Assembly (NCBI GenBank): GCA_027604685.1
Contig: JADHYX010000258.1
Location: 1-30,977, forward strand
Source: Lobulomyces angularis
Lineage: Eukaryota; Chytridiomycota; Chytridiomycetes; Lobulomycetales; Lobulomycetaceae
Length of the DNA stretch: 30,977 bases
Direction of reading: 5' to 3'
The translations under genes and the position numbers were made by a program. Each line of letters starts with the position of its first letter. Position 1 is the first letter of the stretch. The notes under the pieces are model-generated. The model did not search any database, was not told the DNA's origin, and worked only from the letters and a program-made list of their open reading frames with translations. This document shows, piece after piece, positions 1 to 8,281 of this stretch.

Positions 1-426
1 AAAAAAAAAAAAAATTACCCTAAAACCTTTTTAGATTTAACTTTTTAATTCCACCAAATCACCAAACTTATTTTTTAAAGAACTTTAAAAATCATATCTT
101 TAAATTTATCATGGAATTTAATAATTTGCTACTAACATAGATGAATTCTAAATCCGACCACATAGTTATTGCAAAATACTTACATCTACAAAGAGTTTAC
201 AGTGACAAAAAAAAAAACAACACTTAGGATATGGTATTGGATATTTTGTAAAACTACATTAAAAGGGTTTCCAAAAAAAACTAAACTAAATGCTGATGCT
301 GGTGCTGGTGCTTTACATTAACGTAAAATAATTCGATTTAGGAGATTTACCACATGTTGTAAGTTAAAATACACGATACTGTGAAATTATATTGTAAAGA
401 AAATTAAATAATGGTTATAAAGTTTT
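1..426. other. Intergenic or 3' flank, no gene seen
   Basis: AT-rich sequence that starts with a 14-base poly-A run at the window edge. I see no coding exon, tRNA or other RNA gene. A single TACCCTAA near the start resembles a telomere repeat unit but is not tandem. A short GGTGCT-like microsatellite lies near 295-312. The stretch is the 3' flank of the minus-strand gene that ends at 427. Confidence 0.5.
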
Positions 427-1882
427 TTATTGTCTATCCCTCCAATTAGATTTCGGCTGAACAAAATTTGGATTTGAAGTGGTGCTAGGTTATTTATGTA
501 TGAAAGTAAGAGAATGTGTAAAAATTAAAAAATACTTTTCTTCTGCTTCCTTCTTGGCCCATGCCTCAAGTTTCTTAACATTAGATATAGAACTATCATT
601 GAAGTTTTGTTGAAACATTTTTTCTTCCTCCATTTCAATCTCCTCTTTCTTTAAATTCCACTTTTCAAATATCATGTTTTGCTAAATCAAATGTTCAATT
701 TATGTTTCCAAAGTTTTTACAAAGTAAAGTATTACTTACATTTTTGGCTTTTTTTTTCAAGGGTTTAGATACAACATTGTTGCTATATGATTCATCGTTT
801 GTGTAAATTTTTCTATTATTTGCAACATTTTCCAATTCTGTATCATAAGTTTGATGCAAACCTGCCTCCTTACTTGAATAAGGCTTTTCTATTGACAGAT
901 TATAAGTTTGTCTTTGAAGTTTCATCACGACTTCTCTAGGAAAATAAAAAAATTCTGAAGATGTATTGGAAAAAATTTTAAATAATCTACAAATCTTCAC
1001 CTTCTAACTTTTGAACCATAGAATCCCTGAAATAAAAAATTTAAATTGGAATTCTTTTTAAACTTTAAAACCAGTGATATATGATTTCCATAAAATACTC
1101 TTCTCGTAACATCCCACAATACCAATCGTAACAGCGAGAATCAAATTCAATCTTACCTAGATATTGTTTATGTAAAATTATTTAGAAAACAAGCATACTT
1201 TTTTTTATTCTTGATAAAAATTCTTCATTGGTAGACTTCAAAATAATTCCTTCAATTTTTTTAGATAGTCTTTGAATGTGCTCTATTTTTTCCTGATCTT
1301 TTTTTGGGTCAAACTGAACTTGCATAATCCTAAATAGATAAATTATACAAAACTTTGTGGCTTTACGCAGGTAAGCACTGTAAGTTAATATGTTGAGGAA
1401 AATTATTTAAAGGCTTAATATTGTTTTTAAGCATATCCAATCTTTCCTTAATGTTTTCTCTTTGCGAGGATGTACTGAAATCTAGATCAAATGTTTCCTT
1501 TACATTGAGCGTTGCTTTTTTTTCCAAATTCTCCTCTAAAATGCTACCATTTGAGTTTATTGAATGCACTTCTTGCAAAAACTTATTTAACTCCTCATCA
1601 CCTTTTAACACCGATTCACTGGTAGCACTGTTAGCTTCTAAATTATAAATGGAAAAGTAAATTGGTTAATAAATAAAACCTTAATAAAGTTAAAAAATTT
1701 TTAACTGATCAACTTGCTTTTTTCTTAAGTTTTTAGATCAAGCTTAACGTTTTACTACCTTGAGGTTGATTACTTTCGTCACTGTCTTCATTACTACTGG
1801 CATAATCAAAAGATAAACTAGAGTTCTGAACAACTTCAACAGCCTTGGTTGCTTTAGAATGTACCTGTAATCTTCTTTTCAT
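427..1882 (-). CDS. FNBP4-like coiled-coil protein, 8 exons
   Basis: Eight exons join in frame to give 335 aa: 1882-1759, 1637-1367, 1329-1199, 1156-1099, 1026-1001, 933-740, 681-536 and 484-427. Introns are 37-121 bp and all can be read as GT...AG. The N-terminus is basic (MKRRLQ) and then acidic and Ser-rich (DYASSNEDSDES). Next comes a segment starting DEELNKFLQEVHSI, a predicted helix, the block YDWYCGMLREEDSMVQKLEE, and a charged coiled coil ending in PKSNWRDRQ. From memory, an acidic start, a [DE]xxLxxFLxEI segment and a DWxxGxLxxxYxxxKL helix occur together in formin-binding protein 4, a nuclear WW protein linked to splicing. No WW domain is visible, so the assignment is tentative. The ATG at 1882 is the first in frame and lies 69 bp from a transposon end. 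I am confident in the gene model and unsure of the name. Confidence 0.6.
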
Positions 1883-1950
1883 TAAAGTTGCTTCAGATAT
1901 ATAATATATTATACCAACTTACTGTTACACAAAAACTCAAAAATATTATA

Positions 1951-1981
1951 GTGCTTGGGCATTATTTTTTTGAACATTAAT
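1951..1981 (+). repeat. Left terminal inverted repeat, 31 bp
   Basis: It begins GTGCTTGGGC and ends GAACATTAAT. It matches the reverse complement of 3922-3952 at all 31 positions, including a 7-T run. TA precedes it at 1949-1950. Confidence 0.95.
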
Positions 1982-2006
1982 TTTTTAGTGACCAAAAATT
2001 AATGTT
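1973..2006. repeat. Subterminal palindrome (13-bp stem, 8-base loop)
   Basis: AACATTAATTTTT at 1973-1985 is the exact reverse complement of 1994-2006, separated by the loop TAGTGACC. The left arm overlaps the inner end of the left repeat. The motif AACATTAAT therefore occurs at both element ends and once more inverted inside the left end. It could be a transposase-binding site or a chance AT-rich hairpin. No matching palindrome is seen at the right end. Confidence 0.6.
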
Positions 2007-2096
2007 ATATAAAGAATTTAAAAAATTTAAAAAATTTAAAAATGTAAAAACATTCAACAAATAAAACTAATTTTATTTAGTAAAGTTTTCAAAGGA

Positions 2097-3839
2097 GATG
2101 AAACCCATTTGAAAAATATTGAAACATTGATTTTTAATATTAATAGATTAACTGTACATACTACTCATTTTGTTTAGTGGTATATACTCAATTCCAATCA
2201 CACCAACAAACATATTTTAACTGAAAAAGATTTCCAAGTAATTTTTTCTTTACTAAACAACCACACCATCAATAATAGGAATAAAGAAGAAAGAATGACT
2301 GTCATACTTCGATTTTTACCTTATATTCTCAAATATAAAAAAATAATATCATACGGTAATCAAGAAATAAAAAATGTTCAACAAATAGCTATATATGCTT
2401 CAAAATGTTTTTTACAAATCACCTAGTTAATGTTCAAGAGCGTTTTATTCAAAAAGTTAAAAATTTACTTCTACAATGATAATAAAAAAATTGAAATTTA
2501 AAGGAATATCTAAAGAATTTATTAAAATTTTACAAGAACGTAATAGAAAAGTACAAGATTATATTTTTGGTAAAGAAAATGTTGAAATAACACACCTGTA
2601 CGATTTGCAAATTGCAAATGAAATAAAAATTTGTTACTCACAGACATTCAGACTAATGGATTGGCTTATGATATAGTTGCACGAACAGAAAATACTTGGA
2701 ATCTTACTTCAAATTATGTGAATTATACAAAAAATTTGATTTAAAATTATTTAATTTCATTCCATTATCAACATCTTCAATTCCTAGGCATATTATTATT
2801 GACACTAAAATATTAATGGAACATATTTTAAATTTATCGATAACAAAAAGAAAACAGTGTTAAATTGTTTAAAGATACTGTATGGGAAACAGTTTTTAAA
2901 ACTAATACAAAAGCTTTTAAATCTAGAAACAATATGAGTTTTAATGGAATGGTTAGAACTGATGGTGTTTCAATTTGTGTTTTATTATCTTCACCAAAAC
3001 CTAAAAAAGAGGAAAATATACCAAGAGTTAAAAAGAGAAAAAAACCAGAAAAATCTGAGTACTTTCAAGATAACCTTGGAGATTTACATTCTAATAATGT
3101 TTATATTGATCCTAATAAAAGAGATTTGTTGTATTGTCTTGGTAGTAATGCTAAGAACTTAAGATATACTCAAATGCAACGCAGAAAGGAAAGTGGGTTA
3201 AAACGTTATCGGAAAATTCGAGAAAGAATTTCTTGTCAAGTTGCTACTAAAGAAGTTGAGAACTAGGATATAACAAAAAAAACTTTAGAAAAAACAAAAT
3301 GGAATGACTATATAAAAGATTTTTTTATCAAGTTTTACCATAATGAAGAATTTTATAGGCAATCAATTTTCAGAAAACTTAAATTAAAGACTTTTATCAA
3401 TACTCAAAAATCAGAAAGTAAATTTATAAAAAATGTAAAAAAAAATTTGGAGATGAAAAAAACACAACAATTATTATTGGGGATTGGTCAAAAACAAGCA
3501 CGAAGCACCAAGTTTCAACAAAAGGTAAAGGATTTCGAGAAATGTTTAAGAAAGCTGGTTTTGATGTATTTTTATGTAATGAATTTTTGACATCTTCAAT
3601 TTGCCCAGGATGTAAAAAAAAGATCATTAGACACATTTAAATATGGAGAATCTCCTAGACCTTGGATAAAAAAAATTGAGAAAGTACATGGGTTGTTGCA
3701 CTGCAAAAGTGAAATTTGTCAACTACTTTATGGAAAAAAGAGGTTATGGAACAGAGATGATGTTGCAACCATGAATATAAGATCGGTGGTGGAAAGTTAT
3801 GTAATAGATGGTTGTAGACCAAAATATCGTTGTAAATAA
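2097..3839 (+). pseudogene. Fanzor/TnpB-like RNA-guided nuclease, broken frame
   Basis: Pieces in two or three frames line up as one Fanzor protein. The N-terminal part (from about 2097) has LTVHTTHFV and YIL segments typical of the family. The RuvC-I Asp lies in YIDPNKRDLLY (codon 3108-3110). Further on are IIGDWSKT and a Gly-rich KGKGFREMFKKAGFDVFL segment, the RuvC-II-like Glu in NEFLTSSICPGC (3581-3583), a zinc ribbon with CPGC and CKSEIC, and RuvC-III in WNRDDVATMNI (Asp 3756-3758). The frame ends at TAA 3837-3839. Breaks are TAG codons at 2175, 2424 and 3264, shifts near 2470 and between 2660 and 2865, and single-base shifts in A-runs at about 3437-3445 and 3613-3620. All catalytic and zinc residues survive. 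Related proteins cut DNA guided by an RNA copied from the element's 3' end. I could not find a clear start codon. Confidence 0.88.
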
Positions 3840-3952
3840 TGTAAATAGTTTTTTTCAACATAGTTTTCACTATGTTTATATTTAAATATATGTTGGTGTT
3901 TGTTGTGTTATTTTTTTGGATATTAATGTTCAAAAAAATAATGCCCAAGCAC
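3840..3952 (+). ncRNA. Candidate Fanzor guide RNA (fRNA) region
   Basis: The 113 bp between the Fanzor stop and the element end contain a clean hairpin, AACATAGT (3857-3864) pairing with ACTATGTT (3869-3876) around a TTTC loop. An AT palindrome (about 3878-3889) and the right terminal repeat follow. In known Fanzor and TnpB loci the guide RNA scaffold is transcribed from this position and the guide is the flanking DNA just outside the right end. Here that flank begins TAGTGAAGGTTGACTC at 3953. The role is inferred from position; nothing in the sequence proves transcription. Confidence 0.35.
3922..3952 (-). repeat. Right terminal inverted repeat, 31 bp
   Basis: Exact reverse complement of 1951-1981. 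TA follows at 3953-3954, matching the TA before the left repeat. Confidence 0.95.
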
Positions 3953-3954
3953 TA

Positions 3955-5121
3955 GTGAAGGTTGACTCCCAATTATAGTCAGTTGAAAGAATAATTAGGT
4001 TAAAAGGATTAATTAAGTTAAATTTTACGAAACTATACCAATTATAAAACTGAAAAGATAATGAGTTTAATTGTTTTGATGTTGGTTGTAAAAAATATTG
4101 TTTTGTTAAAAACTTTGCACTTTCAACAATAGGTTTATGTTAAATTTTATTTTAATGGGACAACCGCAAGGAAACACAAAGAATCTACACGAAGGACAAC
4201 AAAGGCTGACTACAATTAAACAAAGGATACAAAGGAATTCTTGTATGATCTGTAACTTGCAATACTTAATAACACAGCACAAATTCAATTTTTCCATAGT
4301 TATAATATTATTTTTAAGTGTTTTGCAGTTTCATAATCAATAAAACATCAGCTCTTATAGCTGCCTGTCCATGTTTGACCGGTTTTAACAAATCCTTTTT
4401 TTGTTGCCTTGATGCTCTAGAAGACGCTGGCTACTCACACTGCTTTAAACCAATACCGATTGGAAGTCTTAATTTTTAATTGAATTAAATTTCTGTTTTT
4501 TATTCCTTTTTGTTATTTTCTTTATTTCTTTTCTGTATTATTTTTTTATTTATGAGTAACAGCAATTTGGTAATCATGGATAAATAAAAATGAAAATTGC
4601 AAGCATTAACCACAGCAGCTCAACAAAAGACCAACTTATTTTAAACAAAAAGAGAACATAAACAAACCAGAAAAAAAGATTTAACATTAAATACATTGAT
4701 TTTTGCATAACACAATTAGAAAGTTTAGCATTACTTAAACTAAAAAATAAAGAATTGTAAATATTATATTATATAACAAGAAATTTTTAAAATTTTTTTT
4801 TATGTGAATAACAAATAAAATCAAACTGCTAAAATTAAATTCCAAAAAATGATTTGCCATCAATTGAAGCTTTCAATTTTGTAGTTAGTGGAAAATGGAA
4901 CTTTTTACCTCTTTTTACTCTTCTTACACACTTAACAAATTTTAATTGTATTATATAATTAAAATGATTAATATTTTCTATTTATTTACTGTTTTTAGTT
5001 TGAAGACAGTGAATACATTGAAGTTTAAGCTTAATTACCAAACTTTTCTTCTATCAAATTATACCATTAAACATATTTACTTATTTTCATTACAATTCTA
5101 CTGAAAAAAAATATACAAGTT
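3955..5121. other. Intergenic, no supported gene
   Basis: About 1.2 kb of AT-rich DNA between the transposon and the 3' end of the kinase gene. Short open frames near 4106-4343 on both strands lack recognisable domains. A patch at about 4345-4470 is less AT-rich than its surroundings. On the minus strand it reads as broken peptide-like fragments, possibly an old gene or transposon relic. I find no tRNA. Confidence 0.4.
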
Positions 5122-7323
5122 TTAATTGACTTTTCCTTTTCCTTTTAAACCAAATACTCTTCTAAAAACGTTGTTACTTTCAATTTTAACCCCTCTCTTA
5201 ATTCGGTTATCAGCCACTGGCAAATTAAATTTTCTATCCAGGCTGGTGTTAGCTGAATTTAAGCCGTTGTTACTGGCTTGCAGGGTTCCAAAGGAAGTAC
5301 TACCTAATAAGTCACTTCCAGCCGAACTAGTTTCACTATCCTCTGCTTCGGTAGGTCTTTCAACCATAGGTTTTTCTAAAACAATGGTCTTGTCAGTCAT
5401 TGATAGGCGTTTTAACATTTGACCAAGTTCCGATTTTTTTCGTGGTCGGATTTTTACTGGATTGTCGTTTATTTGAAGAAGACTATTATTTTTAATATCT
5501 TTATTAATTTCAGCTGCAACTTCTTCATCATTGATTTCCGTACTTTGCTGGATTGAATCAGCTTCAACATCAATGTTTTTTTTTGAACTGTAATACATTT
5601 TAATCAAATTTCCTAAATCAGCTGAAGCTCTTCTTTCTTCTCTCGGAACTTTGAGATGCTGCGTATTAGACTCGTTACTTTCCAATTCTGAACTTCTTGT
5701 TTTCGTTTTCGATTTCATTAAATTTATCCCCAAATCGTATGTTTTTCTGCGCTCTCTAACCATGTTCGTGTTGTTTTCTGTCCTTTTGGACTTGACTATC
5801 TCACTTAATTCATTCTGATTTTGTAATGCTCTACTTTTTTGTTCTGGAATATCGCTGAAAAATTCGGCTTCAATTTGCTCGCGTTCTATATATGAGTTTA
5901 CTTCCATCTGCTGTAACTGTAGCTTATCTTGAATACACTGATCATTTCTATCACTGGTATGTATGGCATTGGTACTTATGGGCAATCTCTCTTTCTTTTG
6001 AATTAAACTTCTTAAAAGTTTTTCTTTTATTAAATGATAAAGACTGGAAGATGGGTTAGGAATGGGATCACATATTTTTGAAATATTAATAAATTCATTT
6101 AGTTCATACTCCTTCATTTTTTCTAAAACAACTCTGTCAAGCATAGACGCATTTCTAATATGTTCCCTTATGGGAAAGTAGCTCCGAGGCGGTTGATTCT
6201 TGTATCCTGTAACTAAATTAAAAGTTCAAGCCTTACTTATGCGAAGATAAAATGTTAAATTAAATTACCTGTCCAGCCATTATGCCTAAGTATCTTTATA
6301 GTTGGCCTATCTACAGGATTTACTTTTAATATACTTTTTATAAGAATTGCAGCATCTTAATAATAGTGGAACGGTTAAGAGTTAATAAGTTTTTTATACC
6401 TTGAGAAACAAAAGATGGAACCTGAAAATTTGCACTTAAAGTTTTTCTAAAACCTTTGTCTTTCGTCGGAAACGGTGGTTTACCAGTAAGCATTGCATAC
6501 AAAATGATACCAAGACACCAAATATCCACTACAATATTAAAATAAAATTCAATACTCCATACCTTCTGGGCCGATGTAACCTTCACCCTTAATCATTTCT
6601 GGAGGTAAATACCCTGTAGAACCGCAAACAGTATTTAACTCATACCTTGGATTAAATAAATTTGCGAACCCAAAATCTATTATTTTTAGATTCATAAAAT
6701 TGTCAATTAGAATGTTTTCTGGCTTTAAGTCTCTGTGTACGATAAAATTGCGATGAATGTAATCTACTGCAGAAAGCAATTGCCTTTAAATAGGTATCTT
6801 AAGTCAGACACGTTTTTTAAAATTATACAAACCTAAAAAAATGCCGTGCAATGTTTTCGTCTAGACCTAGCTTATCTTTTCTAGTGCTGGATGTGTTTAT
6901 ATATTCGAAAAGGTCTTTTCCTTCCACAAACTCCATAACTATAACGTATTCTCTATCTTCTCGCTATTAACAAATTCAGGAAAACATAAATAAAAATTGT
7001 AAATTTTTACTGCAGAAGTTATAAATTTTGCAATATGAGGGTGACTCAGCAGTTTTAAAACCAGAATTTCCCTCTTCAATAGTATATAGTTAACATTTGC
7101 TCTGATAATCTCATTACTTATATATTTCAATGCCACCTAATCGAAATTATGGAACAAAATTACACTTTGTAAGGAATGCTGTATTTGTATCTACCTTTTC
7201 GCCTGATTCCACATGTTTCCCAAGTTTTACTTTCCCAAAGGCACCTGAACCAATTACTTTGGTAATTTTATAATTTCTAAAATATTGTACATTAGAATCA
7301 GGATTTAAGCTATCTAGATTCAT
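5122..7323 (-). CDS. CAMK-family Ser/Thr protein kinase (KIN1/MARK-like)
   Basis: Seven exons give 637 aa: 7323-7195, 7136-7011, 6963-6833, 6783-6563, 6528-6400, 6355-6269 and 6212-5122. The kinase domain starts at about residue 18. It has the glycine loop GSGAFGKV, the catalytic Lys in VALKYI, HRDLKPEN, the DFG motif in IIDFGFANLF, PPE as the APE motif, and GPEVDIWCLG. All catalytic residues are present, so it should be active. After the kinase, about residues 300-345 (RVVLEKMKEYELNEF to SSLYHLIKEKL) resemble the UBA-like segment that follows MARK and KIN1 kinases. The remaining ~290-residue tail is Ser- and Lys-rich and low in hydrophobics, with three RRKT/RRAS-type motifs. I see no KA1 domain. 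MARK/KIN1 kinases act in polarity and cortical signalling. The exact subfamily is uncertain; SNF1- or HUNK-like is possible. Confidence 0.92.
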
Positions 7324-8281
7324 TAATTAAAAAAATAATAATTTACTGCAAATTAAAGGAAAAATTTTTTTTGAAATCACCCCCAAAACTGCAATCCCTA
7401 ATTAATCTCCTCATTGGCCATAAAATTAGAAGAAAAGTTTTCTAGAAAATACGTGCAAATTTCCAGTTAATAATACCAAAATTGAATTTTAACTGTACAA
7501 CGCAGTACCTATCAAAACCAAAATAATACCCAGCTTGTGAAAGGTATGGTATGTTAAGTGGTTTTTCAGGTACAAACAAAAATTGAACTAAAGGGTGCGA
7601 AACGTTATAACGCGAAAAAAATTGTAATTAGTAAATCTCGAATCGCAAGGAGCAATTAGAGGAATTCATGAAAAGCTATACTAATATAATGTACAGTCAA
7701 TAAATGGAACTCTATTAAACTGTTACTTGCATAACTGCAAAATTTTAGAAATTTATTTGTTCAATTGGTCTACATTTATAGAAATTCTTAGTTTTAGTTC
7801 CTTTTTACTTAACTTTCAGGTTAAAAAGGCAATAATGCACTGGATATTACTGCCTCAGCATTAAAATTGTACTTTTTTATAAAATGTGTGATTTTCATTT
7901 ATTTTCTCATCTACAAATCAGCGATCTTAACAAAGTAAAATTTTCTTTCAAACTGTTTTAAATATTTTAGCAAAAATTTGCTACGTCCAATTCAAAGCAA
8001 ATCGTTTAAAAATTATTCTATTAAACAGGTGTTTTTCGTAAAATTTAGTTGTTGTGGTTGAGGTAATTTCTGTTGTAACAAAGCTCCATTAAACCTATTA
8101 AAAATAAATTCAAATTTTGCATACTTCAGTGAATTAAAATTAACTGATACATATTTGGTCGTTGTTTATTAACATTTTGGCTTTGTCTTTTTAAAATTTT
8201 TGATACTTTGTTATTTTTCTACAGAAAAAAATTTTTTAACTCTGTTACAGAATAAACTGTCAATTTAAAGCTACACCAAAA
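7324..8281. other. Divergent intergenic region
   Basis: Nearly 1 kb between the start codons of the minus-strand kinase and the plus-strand F-box gene, so it should hold both promoters. It is AT-rich with many T-runs. I see no coding exon and no RNA gene, and cannot assign a specific promoter element. Confidence 0.4.

Larger units (their letters stand above)
1951..3952 (+). mobile_element. TIR transposon carrying a Fanzor (TnpB-like) gene
   Basis: The element is 2,002 bp, bounded by 31-bp inverted repeats with no mismatch (1951-1981 and 3922-3952) and flanked by TA on both sides (1949-1950 and 3953-3954). A TA target duplication is the hallmark of Tc1/mariner-type transposases, and the outer end (GTGCTTGGGC) resembles Tc1/mariner termini. 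No transposase frame is present. The only recognisable cargo is a Fanzor-like nuclease reading toward the right end, followed by 113 bp of non-coding sequence that includes the right repeat. Movement would therefore need a transposase supplied elsewhere. Perfect repeats suggest recent insertion. Confidence 0.9.

Noticed and set aside
12..34. CCCTAA near the contig start, a possible telomere
   Set aside because: Only one copy; not a tandem repeat.
1421..1648. Open frame of 75 codons on the plus strand
   Set aside because: Antisense shadow of exon 2 of the FNBP4-like gene, which splices in frame on the other strand.
3424..3948. Two minus-strand open frames
   Set aside because: They lie opposite the C-terminal part of the Fanzor gene, where the plus strand carries the conserved zinc-ribbon and RuvC motifs.
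1951..3952. The element as a virus-derived or retro-element insertion
   Set aside because: No reverse transcriptase, capsid or LTR; inverted repeats with TA duplication and a Fanzor gene fit a DNA transposon.
4106..4343. Overlapping frames on both strands
   Set aside because: No domain, no supporting splice sites, and composition like the surrounding intergenic DNA.
4340..4480. Possible tRNA or other small RNA
   Set aside because: No acceptor stem or GGTTCGA-type B box found, and the pairing is not convincing.
5126..5422. Plus-strand frame of 98 codons
   Set aside because: Antisense to the kinase C-terminal exon.
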